64,000 bases of DNA, from contig NZ_BOVL01000006.1 of assembly GCF_019972155.1 (NCBI RefSeq), positions 1-64,000 on the forward strand, read 5' to 3'. Made by a program: the position numbers and the translations under genes. The notes under the pieces are model-generated. The model searched no databases. It saw only the letters and a program-made list of their open reading frames with translations, and was not told the origin of the DNA. Of the stretch, positions 1 through 10,833 are shown piece by piece; the stretch's first letter is position 1, and each line of letters starts with the position of its first letter. This DNA comes from Bradyrhizobium sp. RD5-C2 (GTDB lineage Bacteria; Pseudomonadota; Alphaproteobacteria; Rhizobiales; Xanthobacteraceae).

Positions 1-320
1 GGGTCGTGAAATCCGATCGGCGAGCGCGGAAATTCGGGTGTGCCTCCCGGCGGCAGGTCGTGATCCCAGGTGATTTCGCCGTCCGCGACCTTGAGATCGC
101 AGACCAGTGGCAGGAGGTACCCGCAGGTCATCGCGTCAACGAACGGCGGGCAGCGCTTGATGGTGTCCTCGTCGTGCAGGTTGATCGAGGAGAAGGCCGT
201 TGCCGGCATGGTCTTGAGCCAGTCGGGAACGCCTTGGGCCGCCGGGACCGGTCGCGGGATCAGTCCTTCGAGCTGTTTCGGACAGCGAAATTTGAGCGTC
301 AGCTTGTTGTTGTTCGTCAT
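1..320 (-). CDS. Uncharacterised protein, 3' end cut off by window edge
   Basis: An open minus-strand frame starts with ATG at 318-320 and runs without a stop to the window edge, giving at least 106 residues. The product begins MTNNNKLTLKFRCPKQLEGL and later carries a CPPFVDAMTCGYLLPL stretch, so it is cytosolic with no signal peptide. I do not recognise a named family. It lies downstream of the racemase-like gene on the same strand, 168 bases away, so it may be the last visible member of that transcript. Codon use matches its neighbours, which supports real coding. Function unknown. Confidence 0.6.
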   Translation of the reverse strand, partial: MTNNNKLTLKFRCPKQLEGLIPRPVPAAQGVPDWLKTMPATAFSSINLHDEDTIKRCPPFVDAMTCGYLLPLVCDLKVADGEITWDHDLPPGGTPEFPRSPIGFHD

Positions 321-488
321 TGGGCGCTCCAGTGCGCCCGATCGACCTACATGATGATGTCGTGAATTCGCGCTCACGATCGATTGATGGCGACCTCAGC
401 CATGCGTCCGACAAACGCCAATCCGTTGCCGCCCTCATCGGAAGCAGGGGCAGACACAATCTGAAGCAAACGGGAAACGCCGGGCGCG

Positions 489-1574
489 CTAGCTCACGAG
501 ATACTTCGCCACCGCCGGCTCGTTCCATTCGATGCCGAGCCCGGGACCGCGGGCCGTCACTGCGCCGTCGATGATCTCGGCGGGCCTTGCGAGGATCGCG
601 CCCGCGAAGTCGAGGAACTCGAGCCAGTGCGCGGTCGGCGTCACTGCGAGCAGATGCGCGCTGACTTCCGCGAACAGATGGCTCGACATCGGGATCGATG
701 CGGCATCGGCCTGTCCCGCGACCTGCATCCAGCCGGTGACGCCGCCGACCTTCATCACGTCGGGCATGATGAAGTCGGATGCGCCGGCCGCGATCGCCTC
801 GGCGAAACCGCGGGGAAACCACCAGTTCTCGCCGGCCTGGATCGGCGTCGGCGAGGTCTCGCGAACCCTGGCGTGACCGGACAGGCTTTCCTGCGGTACT
901 GGCTCCTCGATCCAGTGCAGATCGTAGGGCGCAAGGCGGGCGATGCGGCGGGTGGCTTCCGCCGGATCGAGCGACTGGTTGAAATCGATCATCAGCGCGA
1001 TGTCGGGGCCGAGCAGGGCGCGCACGCCCTTCACGACGCGCTCGTCATTGGCGGCATCGCCGTCGCCGCCCTTGATCTTGATGCCCTTGAAGCCTTGGTC
1101 GAGCGAGCGGCGCAGCGCGCGCTCGTCCGCTACGGGATCGACCGCGCCATAGCTGTCATAGGCCTTGATCGGCCTCGCCGAGCCGCCGAGCAGCGCGACC
1201 AGCGGCCGGCCGCCGAGCTGACCGAGCACATCCCAATAGGCCATGTCGAGGCCCGACACGGCCATACCGACCAGACCCTGCGCGCCGAGCAGCCGGAACT
1301 TGGCGTCCATCGCCTTCAACAGATCAAACGGGGCGACCGGCCTGCCGATCAGCTCGCGACCGATCTCCTCGATCAGATAGCAGAGAGGGTGAAGTGTGAG
1401 CTTGCTGTAGGCGAAGATGTAGGTGCGGCCGGTAACTCCTTGATCGGTTTCGACATCGATCAGCACCAGCGGACCGGAATCGATCACGCCAAACGCGGTC
1501 TTCACAGGACGCTTGAGCGGCACCACGACGCTTCGTGCCTTCACTCCGCGAATCGCTGCAACTGTCTGGCTCAT
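489..1574 (-). CDS. Mandelate racemase-like enolase-superfamily enzyme
   Basis: The 361-residue product belongs to the mandelate racemase/muconate lactonizing enzyme branch of the enolase superfamily, which abstracts the alpha proton of carboxylate substrates with Mg2+ help. Visible residues are K166 and K168 (KIK), metal ligands D197, E223 and E249, D272, H299 (SSHLF) and E319 (HWLEF). These match the numbering I recall for Pseudomonas mandelate racemase (K164, K166, D195, E221, E247, D270, H297, E317) with a constant offset of two. Both catalytic bases, Lys and the His-Asp pair, are therefore present. The ATG follows a GGAAG ribosome site. The substrate could be mandelate or another 2-hydroxy or sugar acid; context does not settle it. 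The gene lies 31 bases after the copper-oxidase-like gene. Confidence 0.88.
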   Translation of the reverse strand: MSQTVAAIRGVKARSVVVPLKRPVKTAFGVIDSGPLVLIDVETDQGVTGRTYIFAYSKLTLHPLCYLIEEIGRELIGRPVAPFDLLKAMDAKFRLLGAQGLVGMAVSGLDMAYWDVLGQLGGRPLVALLGGSARPIKAYDSYGAVDPVADERALRRSLDQGFKGIKIKGGDGDAANDERVVKGVRALLGPDIALMIDFNQSLDPAEATRRIARLAPYDLHWIEEPVPQESLSGHARVRETSPTPIQAGENWWFPRGFAEAIAAGASDFIMPDVMKVGGVTGWMQVAGQADAASIPMSSHLFAEVSAHLLAVTPTAHWLEFLDFAGAILARPAEIIDGAVTARGPGLGIEWNEPAVAKYLVS

Positions 1575-1605
1575 CGGTGCTTCCTTTGGCGGTTTCCACT
1601 TCTTG

Positions 1606-2919
1606 TTATTGGATACTGTACCATCGCAGCAGCCGCGGCGCGGCCCAATCGGTCGCGACCTGCTCGATCAAATAGCGGCCCGGATATTCGGCGAGGAAGG
1701 CGATGCGCTGGGTCTGGCCCGGTTCGACCGCGAGCGTGTCGAGCCAGAACGGCTTCCAGCCATCGTCGAGCCGGTCGAGCAGACGGAAGTGATGGCCGTG
1801 CAGATGAAAGGCGCTGGCGATTGCGCTCGGGTTGGTCAGGGCCAGCACGACGGTTCGGCCTGCCTTGGCCTGAAAGGCCGGGGCGGTGGAGGGCTTGAAC
1901 TCCGCCGGGCGGAACCAATCGGTTGGCGTGCCCAGCGCCAGATCGAATCTCGCTGCACTCTTGAGATCGAGCTGGGCGGGCATGTCGTTGCCCGGTAGCG
2001 GCGGGGCCGGCGGGAACGGCGCCGTCCGGATCGGCGGTTCGTTCGAGACAACCAGCTTGCCGACCGGGCGGGCCTGCTTGCCGTCGTGCAGTAGGATCGG
2101 GAAGCTGGTTCCGGCCAGACCGGTCGCATCGACAAAGACGTCCGTACGGCCCCCCGGAGCCAGGATCAGCGCACCGTTGCGGGCCGGGAACGGTTCGGCC
2201 GGCTGGCCGTCGATCGCCATCACGCGGACGTCGAGGTTCTCGAGCTTGACCGCCAGCACACTGCGTTGGCTGCCATTGATAAAGCGGAGTCTGAGGCGGG
2301 CATTGGCCGGTGCCGAGATATCGTATGAGGTCTTGCCGTTAATTGTATGAATTTGCGTCGAATCTTTCGGGTCGCTTCCAGGCGGGATCGCGGTTCCATC
2401 GGACTGCAGGCGCCACTCCTCGATCAGCAAGACCTCGTCGCGGTCGATCGCCACCGGCGAGGTGCCGGTCACGATCAGCGGGCGCGGTCGTGCCGGCGCC
2501 GTGCCATCCCCGAACAGCGGTTCGCACAGGAACGTGCCGGCATGCCGAAGCGGCAGCTGAAAGCTATCCTTTGCCCCTGTGGCTAGAGGCGCCCGGGAGG
2601 CCAGCGGCTCCGCGGCCGGGACGCCATCGAGCCCGCGGCAATCAAGTACGGCTGCAACCGGCAGCTCGTTGCCGAACGTCACGTCGAGGACCTCGCCGCG
2701 CTTGAAGCGGAGGTCGCCACTGCCGAGCGACCAGACTGGGGTCTCCGGGGTGCCCGGACGAAGCAGGATGCGGTCGGTTTTGGCCTGCAACGCGACTGCC
2801 GTCCGGCCCTGTGCCCAGCCGGGGCTCGGCCAAGCGGGGCAAAGCGCCGCGGCGCCGAGACCGGCGATCAGGTCGCGCCGGGTGAGGGAAAGTTCGGGCC
2901 TTGCTAGGGGGCTTGCCAT
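1606..2919 (-). CDS. Multicopper-oxidase-like cupredoxin protein with most copper ligands lost
   Basis: The fold is recognisable from the C-terminal FHLHGHHFRLLDRL block, the WLDTLAVEPGQ stretch and the central cupredoxin segments. A twin-arginine signal (LTRRDLIAGLGAAAL) shows export of a folded protein. The N-terminal HWHG motif of active oxidases is replaced by DCRG, the YHPH motif by LCEP, and the C-terminal HCHxxxH trinuclear motif is absent. Only the HLHGHH cluster survives. This recalls SufI/FtsP, a cupredoxin without copper. Starts at 2919 and 2937 are both possible; 3021 would give an implausible leader. No strong Shine-Dalgarno decides the start. A structural or binding role is more likely than oxidase activity. 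Confidence 0.75.
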   Translation of the reverse strand: MASPLARPELSLTRRDLIAGLGAAALCPAWPSPGWAQGRTAVALQAKTDRILLRPGTPETPVWSLGSGDLRFKRGEVLDVTFGNELPVAAVLDCRGLDGVPAAEPLASRAPLATGAKDSFQLPLRHAGTFLCEPLFGDGTAPARPRPLIVTGTSPVAIDRDEVLLIEEWRLQSDGTAIPPGSDPKDSTQIHTINGKTSYDISAPANARLRLRFINGSQRSVLAVKLENLDVRVMAIDGQPAEPFPARNGALILAPGGRTDVFVDATGLAGTSFPILLHDGKQARPVGKLVVSNEPPIRTAPFPPAPPLPGNDMPAQLDLKSAARFDLALGTPTDWFRPAEFKPSTAPAFQAKAGRTVVLALTNPSAIASAFHLHGHHFRLLDRLDDGWKPFWLDTLAVEPGQTQRIAFLAEYPGRYLIEQVATDWAAPRLLRWYSIQ

Positions 2920-2998
2920 CCGGCCGATGCGGACCATTTTCAAGTGTACCTGTCCAGTCGCGATCGGTCGCAGGGCGGGCTCTCCAGCGGCCATTTTT

Positions 2999-3029
2999 TT
3001 GCTGCGAACCGGTGGGCGCATGTTATAAG
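2999..3029 (+). promoter_or_regulatory. Possible promoter of tRNA-Leu
   Basis: A TTGCTG element at 2999-3004 is followed by TATAAG at 3024-3029, 44 bases before the mature tRNA. The 19-base spacer is long, so the -35 assignment is weak. Confidence 0.3.
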
Positions 3030-3072
3030 CCCGGCCGCCCGCGGCATCGCGGCCGGACTGGATGCTTTTCGC

Positions 3073-3157
3073 GCGGGCGTGGCGGAACTGGTAGACGCGC
3101 TGGATTTAGGTTCCAGTGACGAAAGTTGTGGGGGTTCGAGTCCCTCCGCCCGCACCA
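3073..3157 (+). tRNA. tRNA-Leu (anticodon TAG)
   Basis: The 85-base cloverleaf has acceptor arms GCGGGCG and CGCCCGC, the anticodon stem CTGGA/TCCAG around loop TTTAGGT (anticodon TAG), an extended variable arm typical of class II tRNAs, a GGTTCGAGTCC T-arm and an encoded CCA at 3155-3157. It reads CUA and probably CUG codons. Confidence 0.95.
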
Positions 3158-3322
3158 AGCGCTTACAGCGTTTGCATGACGAATTCTTGGAGAACCTTGA
3201 GCCCCGAAGGGGACGAGGGTTCGCCGAACCCACAGACGTTAGGCCGCAAGGCTCACCGTCGAACAGACTGGACACTGCCACGGCCGCTCGGGCCGCGGCA
3301 AAAGCGGAAGAAGATTGATACC

Positions 3323-4681
3323 ATGCAGGTCACCGAGACCCTCAACGAGGGACTGAAGCACGAATTCAAGATCAGCGTTCCGGCATCCGATCTCGATGCC
3401 AAGGCGGGCGCCAAGCTGGTCGACCTCAAGGACAAGGTCCGTCTCAACGGCTTCCGTCCCGGCAAGGTGCCGGTCGCGCACCTGAAGAAGATCTACGGCC
3501 GCTCGGTCATGGCCGAGACCATCGACCAGACCATCAGCGACACCAACCGGCAGATTTTCGAAGATCGCGGCTTCCGCCTCGCCGGCGAGCCGAAGATCAC
3601 GATGCCGACCGAGAAGGACCAGGTCGAGGAATTGCTGTCGGGCAAGACCGACCTGACCTACACCGTCGCGATCGAGGTCGTGCCGCAGATCCAGCTCGCT
3701 GATTTCAAGTCGTTCTCGGTCGAGAAGCCTGTGGTCGATGTCTCCGACGCCGACGTCGACGATGCCATCAAGCGTGTCTCCGAGGGCAGCCGTCCGTACA
3801 ATGCCAAGGCCGAAGGGGCGGCGGAGAAGGGCGACCGCGTCACCATCAGCTTCAAGGGCACCATCAACGGTGAAGCCTTCGAGGGCGGCACCGGCGAGGG
3901 CATTCAGGTCGTGATCGGCGCCGGCCAGTTCATTCCGGGCTTCGAGGAGCAGCTGATCGGCATCGGCACGGGCGAGACCCGCACGCTGAAGGTCCCGTTC
4001 CCGAAGAACTACCTCAATGAAAAGCTCGCCGGCCAGCCGGCCGAGTTCGAGACCACGGCGACGCTGATCGAGGCGCCCGGTGAGGTCACGGTCAACGACG
4101 AATTCGCCAAGACGCTCGGCCTCGAGTCGCTCGACAAGCTCAAGGAGCTGATGCGCGAGCGCCTGACCGCCGAGTTCGCCGGTGCGACCCGCCAGAAGGT
4201 CAAGCGCGCGCTGCTCGATCGGCTCGACGAGAGCCACAAGTTCGAGGCCCCGCCGTCGCTTGTCGCGGAAGAGTTCAACCTGATGTGGAACTCGATCAAG
4301 GCCGAGATGGACTCGACCGGCAAGACCTTCGCCGACGAGAACACCACCGAGGATGCGGCCAAGGACGAGTACCACAAGATCGCCGACCGCCGCGTCCGCC
4401 TCGGCCTCGTGCTCTCGGAGATCGGCGAGAAGAACAAGATCACCGTGACCGACGACGAGGTCTCGCGCGCTGTCATCGAGCGCGCGCGCCAGATGCCGGG
4501 CCGCGAGAAGGAAGTCTGGGATTACTACCGCAGCAACGCCCAGGCGCTGGCCCAGCTCCGCGCCCCGATCTACGAGGACAAGGTCGTCGACTTCGTCCTG
4601 GAGCTCGCCAACGTGACCGAGAAGAAGGTCTCGAAGGATGAGCTGTTCAAGGATGAAGACGCCGAGAAAACTGCCGCTTAA
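3323..4681 (+). CDS. tig: Trigger factor
   Basis: A 452-residue ribosome-associated chaperone and peptidyl-prolyl isomerase that meets nascent chains at the exit tunnel. The N-terminal domain has the ribosome-binding signature GFRPGKVP at residues 43-50. A central FKBP-type domain (about 150-245) contains [20 protein letters not shown] and the [10 protein letters not shown] stretch, followed by a helical C-terminal chaperone domain. The start ATG lies behind GGAAGAAG; the open frame extends upstream into the tRNA region, but [15 protein letters not shown] is the family N-terminus. It heads the conserved tig-clpP-clpX-lon neighbourhood. Confidence 0.97.
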   Translation: MQVTETLNEGLKHEFKISVPASDLDAKAGAKLVDLKDKVRLNGFRPGKVPVAHLKKIYGRSVMAETIDQTISDTNRQIFEDRGFRLAGEPKITMPTEKDQVEELLSGKTDLTYTVAIEVVPQIQLADFKSFSVEKPVVDVSDADVDDAIKRVSEGSRPYNAKAEGAAEKGDRVTISFKGTINGEAFEGGTGEGIQVVIGAGQFIPGFEEQLIGIGTGETRTLKVPFPKNYLNEKLAGQPAEFETTATLIEAPGEVTVNDEFAKTLGLESLDKLKELMRERLTAEFAGATRQKVKRALLDRLDESHKFEAPPSLVAEEFNLMWNSIKAEMDSTGKTFADENTTEDAAKDEYHKIADRRVRLGLVLSEIGEKNKITVTDDEVSRAVIERARQMPGREKEVWDYYRSNAQALAQLRAPIYEDKVVDFVLELANVTEKKVSKDELFKDEDAEKTAA

Positions 4682-4723
4682 TTGCGGCACCTCGCGTTAA
4701 TGATGAACCGTGAAAGCACGCCT

Positions 4724-4741
4724 GCGACGGGCCTCCGTCGC
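4724..4741. other. Stem-loop downstream of tig
   Basis: GCGACGG and CCGTCGC form a perfect 7-bp stem around GCCT. There is no T-run, so this may be a weak terminator or RNA-end stabiliser between tig and clpP. Confidence 0.35.
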
Positions 4742-4878
4742 TAGGCGCGCCGACGCGAATCGGCTTGAACTTCTGCGACCTGCCCAGTTGGCTAGTGCCG
4801 GTCTTGTCGGCCGGAAATTGGCCCATATCTGGGTTAAGCCTTAACGTTCTGCATCACCCCTAACCCTTGGGTTCTTTC

Positions 4879-5514
4879 ATGCGCGATCCCGTTGAAACCT
4901 ACATGAACCTCGTGCCGATGGTCGTCGAGCAGACCAATCGCGGCGAACGCGCCTACGACATTTTCTCGCGCCTGCTGAAAGAGCGCATCATCTTCGTCAC
5001 CGGCCCGGTGGAGGACGGCATGTCGACGCTGACCGTCGCGCAGCTGTTGTTCCTCGAGGCCGAGAATCCGAAGAAGGAAATCTCGATGTACATCAACTCG
5101 CCGGGTGGCGTGGTGACGTCGGGCCTTGCGATCTACGACACCATGCAGTTCATCCGTCCGCCGGTATCGACGCTGTGCACGGGGCAGGCGGCCTCGATGG
5201 GCTCGCTGCTGCTGGCAGCCGGCGAAAAGGACATGCGCTTCTCGCTGCCGAACTCGCGCATCATGGTGCACCAGCCGTCCGGCGGCTTCCAGGGCCAGGC
5301 CACCGACATCATGCTGCACGCTCAGGAGATCCTGAATCTCAAGAAGCGCCTCAACGAGATCTACGTGAAGCACACCGGCCAGACCTACAAGGCGATCGAG
5401 GACGCGCTCGAGCGCGACAAATTCCTTACTGCCGAGGATGCCAAGACGTTCGGCCTCGTCGACAAGGTCATCGACAAGCGGCCGGAAGACCCGTCGGCGG
5501 CCAAAGCGGCCTGA
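4879..5514 (+). CDS. clpP: ATP-dependent Clp protease proteolytic subunit
   Basis: The 211-residue serine peptidase forms the tetradecameric barrel that degrades substrates fed by ClpX or ClpA. The catalytic triad is visible: S106 in GQAASMGS, H131 in IMVHQPSGG and D180. Start [18 protein letters not shown] at 4879 is the family N-terminus; an in-frame TTG twelve bases upstream is possible but less likely. The gene lies 197 bases after tig and 454 bases before its ATPase partner clpX, so the two may have separate promoters. Confidence 0.97.
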   Translation: MRDPVETYMNLVPMVVEQTNRGERAYDIFSRLLKERIIFVTGPVEDGMSTLTVAQLLFLEAENPKKEISMYINSPGGVVTSGLAIYDTMQFIRPPVSTLCTGQAASMGSLLLAAGEKDMRFSLPNSRIMVHQPSGGFQGQATDIMLHAQEILNLKKRLNEIYVKHTGQTYKAIEDALERDKFLTAEDAKTFGLVDKVIDKRPEDPSAAKAA

Positions 5515-5968
5515 CGACGCCGGCTGATCTGGACAGGCGACCCGGGGCGTCGGTGTGATCTCCACATTGACGCCTCACATAGTCGGCAAAGCAGGACGGC
5601 GGAGTACCTCGCAAGCGCATACGCTGGGCCAGAAAGTTCCGCTTTCGTGCTCATGGCCCGGCGTGGTAATCCCGCAACGTTCCGTGGATTTCGACGCGTA
5701 TTCCACGTACGATCGTGGAAAATCACGGTATTGTCACGGTCTTGAGCCTGCCCCCCGATTAGCGAATTCTTGATAGTCGGGTGCCAGCATGGTTGGCTGT
5801 AATGCATCGGCTATGATCGCGGAGATTCAAATAAACCGTGATCCACACGGTCAGTATTGCGTAGGGTCTTTTTTGGTACGGAATTTGCTCTATCTACCCA
5901 ATACTCCGGTTTTGTGCCGGATTGGGTCGATCTGGCAAACGAGGTCGAACGGCGGACGGAGATAATGA
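5515..5968. other. clpP-clpX intergenic region
   Basis: No convincing gene is seen in these 454 bases. They are less GC-rich than the flanking genes and contain the TTCCACG/CGTGGAA inverted repeat at 5701-5720 and a small CCGTG/CACGG repeat at 5836-5850. The region probably holds the clpX promoter, but I cannot fix a -35/-10 pair. Confidence 0.5.
5701..5720. promoter_or_regulatory. Inverted repeat upstream of clpX
   Basis: TTCCACG and CGTGGAA form perfect 7-base arms around TACGAT. The site is about 250 bases before clpX, suitable for a dimeric regulator or a leader hairpin. The binding protein is unknown. Confidence 0.35.
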
Positions 5969-7243
<1,275 letters not shown>

Positions 7244-7562
7244 GGCGCAACTTTCTGTCGTCGCAATTCATGCGGCTGCCGGGCGATCCGGCGGCCGTTG
7301 TGGCGCAGCAGCAGGCCATTTTCGCGTCGCAGTAAATGCCTGTTTAGCCTATATTTCCCGGCACTTCTCAGACTTGACACCCCCCCGCCTGATAGCCACC
7401 TAATGCTATCGGTGAGGGATCTCATGTGCTGAGATTCGTCGCTTTACGATGCGGAATATGCGGCTGCTGACGGCAATCTAATTCCGGATCACCAAGGCAC
7501 CTTGTGGCGGTTGCGCAAGCAGGCGGACTGCGTGCAAGGGGGCAAAACAAAAGGATAAGGCC
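7244..7562. other. clpX-lon intergenic region
   Basis: These 319 bases hold no convincing gene. They include a run of eight C residues next to a possible sigma-32-like promoter at 7373-7404 and an AAAAGGATAAGG ribosome-binding stretch just before lon. Confidence 0.5.
7373..7404 (+). promoter_or_regulatory. lon: Possible heat-shock-type promoter of lon
   Basis: CTTGAC at 7373-7378 is followed after a C-rich spacer by CCTAAT at 7399-7404. Alphaproteobacterial RpoH promoters have a CTTGA-type -35 and a C-rich element at -10, and lon is a classical RpoH target. The call rests on motif resemblance only; the leader to lon would be about 150 bases. Confidence 0.3.
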
Positions 7563-9992
7563 ATGACGACATCAAAACCCCGGCCAACGATCGTCCACGG
7601 CGAAAGCCACTCCTATCCGGTGCTGCCGCTCCGCGACATCGTCGTCTTCCCGCACATGATCGTGCCGCTCTTCGTCGGCCGCGAGAAATCGATCCGCGCG
7701 CTCGAAGAGGTGATGAAGAACGACGCGCTGATCATGCTCGCGACGCAGAAGAACGCGTCCGATGACGATCCGGCTCCCGATTCAATTTACGAGACCGGTA
7801 CGCTCGCCAGCGTGCTGCAGCTCCTGAAGCTGCCCGACGGCACCGTGAAGGTGCTGGTCGAGGGCCTCGAGCGCGCGCGTGTCGAGAAGTATTCCGACCG
7901 CAGCGAGTATTACGAAGCGACCGCGGTCGCACTCGCCGACGCGGACGCCACCTCGGTCGAGGCCGAGGCCTTGGCGCGTTCAGTCGTGTCTGACTTCGAA
8001 AGCTATGTGAAGCTGAACAAGAAGATCTCCGCCGAAGTCGTCGGCGTGGTTCAGGCGATCACCGATTTCGCCAAGCTCGGCGACACCGTTGCCTCGCATC
8101 TCGCGGTCAAGATTGCCGATCGGCAAGCGATCCTGGAGACGTTGTCCGTCACCCAGCGCCTGGAGAAGGTGCTCGGCCTGATGGAGAGCGAGATCTCGGT
8201 GTTGCAGGTCGAGAAGCGCATTCGCTCGCGCGTCAAGCGCCAGATGGAGAAGACCCAGCGCGAGTATTACCTGAACGAGCAGATGAAGGCGATCCAGAAG
8301 GAACTCGGCGACGACGAAGGTCGCGACGAGCTCGCCGATCTGGAGGAGAAGATCTCCAAGACCAAGCTGTCCAAGGAAGCGCGCGAGAAGGCCCAGCACG
8401 AGCTGAAGAAGCTGCGCCAGATGTCGCCGATGTCCGCGGAAGCGACCGTCGTGCGCAATTATCTGGATTGGCTGCTGTCGATTCCGTGGGGCAAGAAGTC
8501 CAAGGTCAAGAAGGACCTCGAGGCCGCGCAGGCGGTGCTGGACTCCGATCACTACGGGCTCGAGAAGGTCAAGGACCGTATCGTCGAGTATCTCGCGGTG
8601 CAGTCGCGCGCCAACAAGCTGACCGGACCGATCCTGTGCCTGGTCGGGCCTCCCGGCGTCGGCAAGACCTCGCTCGGCAAGTCGATCGCGAAGGCGACCG
8701 GCCGTGAGTTCGTGCGCGTGTCGCTCGGCGGCGTGCGTGACGAGGCCGAGATCCGCGGTCACCGCCGCACCTATATCGGCTCGATGCCCGGCAAGATCAT
8801 CCAGTCGATGCGGAAGGCGAAGACCTCGAACCCGCTGTTCCTGCTGGACGAGATCGATAAGATGGGCGCCGATTTCCGCGGCGATCCGTCGTCGGCGCTG
8901 CTGGAGGTCCTGGACCCCGAGCAGAACTCGACCTTCAACGACCATTACCTGGAGGTCGACTACGACCTGTCCAACGTGATGTTCATCACGACCGCGAATA
9001 CGCTGAATATTCCGGGACCGCTGATGGACCGCATGGAGATCATCCGGATCGCCGGCTACACCGAGAACGAGAAGGTCGAGATCGCGCGCAAGCATCTGAT
9101 CCCGAGCGCGCTCTCCAAGCACGGTCTGGACTCCAAGGAATGGTCGATCGACGACGCGGCCTTGCTGTTGATGATCCGCCGCTACACCCGCGAAGCGGGC
9201 GTGCGTAATCTGGAGCGTGAGCTCTCCACACTCGCCCGCAAGGCGGTGAAGGAGCTGATGATCTCCAAGAAGAAGTCGGTGAAGGTCACCGAGGCGAACA
9301 TCGAAGAGTTCCTCGGCGTTCCGAAGTATCGCTTCGGCGAGATCGACGATGAGGATCAGGTCGGTATCGTCACCGGTCTGGCGTGGACCGATGTCGGCGG
9401 CGAGCTGTTGACCATTGAAGGCGTCATGATGCCCGGCAAGGGCAAGATGACCGTCACGGGCAATCTGCGCGACGTGATGAAGGAGTCGATCTCGGCGGCG
9501 GCGTCCTACGTCCGCTCGCGTGCGATCGTCTACGGCATCGAACCGCCGATGTTCGATCGCCGCGACATCCACGTTCACGTGCCGGAGGGCGCAACGCCGA
9601 AGGACGGTCCGTCCGCCGGCGTGGCGATGGCCACCGCGATCATCTCGGTCATGACCGGCATTCCGGTCCGCCACGATGTCGCGATGACCGGCGAGATTAC
9701 GCTGCGTGGTCGCGTGCTGCCGATCGGCGGTCTGAAGGAGAAGCTCTTGGCTGCCGCGCGCGGTGGCATCAAGACGGTGCTGATCCCGGAGGACAACGCC
9801 AAGGATCTCACGGAGATTTCCGATGCGATCAAGGGCGGTATGGAGATCATTCCGGTCTCGCGGCTGGATGAGGTCGTTGCCAAGGCGCTGACCCGCGTGC
9901 CCGTGCCGATCGTCTGGGAAGAGGAGACCAGCAAGGTCGACGTCAAGCCCGACGCTTCAGATGAGGCGTCCGGTGGCCTGACGGCGCACTGA
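7563..9992 (+). CDS. lon: Endopeptidase La (Lon protease)
   Basis: An 809-residue ATP-dependent serine protease degrading misfolded and regulatory cytosolic proteins. The N-terminal LON substrate domain opens with [20 protein letters not shown]. The AAA+ module has Walker [10 protein letters not shown] and Walker [12 protein letters not shown]. The C-terminal peptidase domain carries the catalytic Ser in PKDGPSAG and the Lys in GLKEKLLAA. Length is normal. The ATG lies 9 bases after an AAAGGATAAGG stretch, and a strong terminator follows the stop, so lon ends its transcript. Confidence 0.98.
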   Translation: MTTSKPRPTIVHGESHSYPVLPLRDIVVFPHMIVPLFVGREKSIRALEEVMKNDALIMLATQKNASDDDPAPDSIYETGTLASVLQLLKLPDGTVKVLVEGLERARVEKYSDRSEYYEATAVALADADATSVEAEALARSVVSDFESYVKLNKKISAEVVGVVQAITDFAKLGDTVASHLAVKIADRQAILETLSVTQRLEKVLGLMESEISVLQVEKRIRSRVKRQMEKTQREYYLNEQMKAIQKELGDDEGRDELADLEEKISKTKLSKEAREKAQHELKKLRQMSPMSAEATVVRNYLDWLLSIPWGKKSKVKKDLEAAQAVLDSDHYGLEKVKDRIVEYLAVQSRANKLTGPILCLVGPPGVGKTSLGKSIAKATGREFVRVSLGGVRDEAEIRGHRRTYIGSMPGKIIQSMRKAKTSNPLFLLDEIDKMGADFRGDPSSALLEVLDPEQNSTFNDHYLEVDYDLSNVMFITTANTLNIPGPLMDRMEIIRIAGYTENEKVEIARKHLIPSALSKHGLDSKEWSIDDAALLLMIRRYTREAGVRNLERELSTLARKAVKELMISKKKSVKVTEANIEEFLGVPKYRFGEIDDEDQVGIVTGLAWTDVGGELLTIEGVMMPGKGKMTVTGNLRDVMKESISAAASYVRSRAIVYGIEPPMFDRRDIHVHVPEGATPKDGPSAGVAMATAIISVMTGIPVRHDVAMTGEITLRGRVLPIGGLKEKLLAAARGGIKTVLIPEDNAKDLTEISDAIKGGMEIIPVSRLDEVVAKALTRVPVPIVWEEETSKVDVKPDASDEASGGLTAH

Positions 9993-10015
9993 GCGAAACT
10001 CCAATCGAAATAATG

Positions 10016-10045
10016 AAACGGCGCCTTCGGGCGCCGTTTTTGTTT
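10016..10045 (+). terminator. Rho-independent terminator after lon
   Basis: ACGGCGCC (10018-10025), loop TTCG and GGCGCCGT (10030-10037) form a perfect 8-bp stem with a tetraloop, followed by TTTTGTTTT. This is a textbook intrinsic terminator 25 bases after the lon stop. Confidence 0.9.
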
Positions 10046-10213
10046 TGGCTCTGGTGCGGATGGGAGGCCGATCTCGCGCACGAGACCATGCGTTGACAAT
10101 AAATGCCGTCTGGCGGTCAGAGCGTCACGTCGCGGACGAAATCGTTTGATGCAGTCTGGCCTTCGACAAGAAGCGTTTCTGAAGCCGATCCTAGATCCGA
10201 AGGAAGCGATCAG

Positions 10214-10738
10214 ATGACCACGCAGCCTGGAGCGCCACTGCCCCCTGACGATGTCAACCGGAACCTTACGCTGGCGCATTTCGACGATCCGATGCTACGC
10301 CATGTCTCGATCGTCGGCGGTACCTACACCATCCTCGTGTCCGGCGAGCAGACCGGCGGCCGCTACTGTCTGATCGACATGCTGGTGCCGCCCGGCGGTG
10401 GCCCGCCGCCGCACCGTCACGAGTTCGAGGAGATGTTCACCATTTTCGACGGCGAGGTTGAGTTGATCTTCCGGGGGCAACCATATCGGGCAGGCGCCGG
10501 CTCGACCGTGAACATCCCCGCAAACGCGCCTCACGCGTTCAAGAACAGGTCCGACAAGCCGGTCCGTATGCTCTGCATGTGCACGCCGGCAGGCCAGGAG
10601 GAGTTATTCCTGGCAGTGGGCGATCCGGTCGCGAGTCGTACTGCGCCGCCGCCAAACCTCAGTCAGGCCGAGCGAGCTGAACGCATTGAAAGAGCAAAGG
10701 CACTGTCCGCGAAATACCGGACCGAATTATTGGCATGA
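10214..10738 (+). CDS. Cupin-domain protein
   Basis: A 174-residue single-domain cupin. Motif 1 appears as PPHRHEFEEMFTIFDGEVE with the HxH and Glu metal ligands, and motif 2 as VNIPANAPHAFKN with the final His. These four ligands normally bind Fe, Mn or Ni. Cupins of this size are dioxygenases, isomerases or sensors, and nothing here decides which. The start at 10214 follows AGGAAG; the frame is open further upstream but lacks a ribosome site. It stands alone between the lon terminator and a convergent transporter gene. Confidence 0.8.
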   Translation: MTTQPGAPLPPDDVNRNLTLAHFDDPMLRHVSIVGGTYTILVSGEQTGGRYCLIDMLVPPGGGPPPHRHEFEEMFTIFDGEVELIFRGQPYRAGAGSTVNIPANAPHAFKNRSDKPVRMLCMCTPAGQEELFLAVGDPVASRTAPPPNLSQAERAERIERAKALSAKYRTELLA

Positions 10739-10740
10739 GG

Positions 10741-10809
10741 CATCTGGTCTCGCCGCGGGCCGCCAGATGAGGCTAGCGGGTTGCCCTGTGCGCCGCGAGG
10801 TGCGCAGGG
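10741..10809. terminator. Two stem-loops between convergent genes
   Basis: CATCTGG (10741-10747) pairs with CCAGATG (10763-10769), and CCCTGTGCGC (10784-10793) pairs with GTGCGCAGGG (10800-10809) with two G-U wobbles. They lie between the converging cupin and MFS genes and probably act in bidirectional termination, though no T-run is present. Confidence 0.4.
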
Positions 10810-10833
10810 TTGCCAATGCACCACCGTGCGCAA

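Noticed and set aside
5555..5773. A 72-codon frame in the clpP-clpX spacer
   Set aside because: There is no ribosome site or family feature, and it crosses the inverted repeat region.
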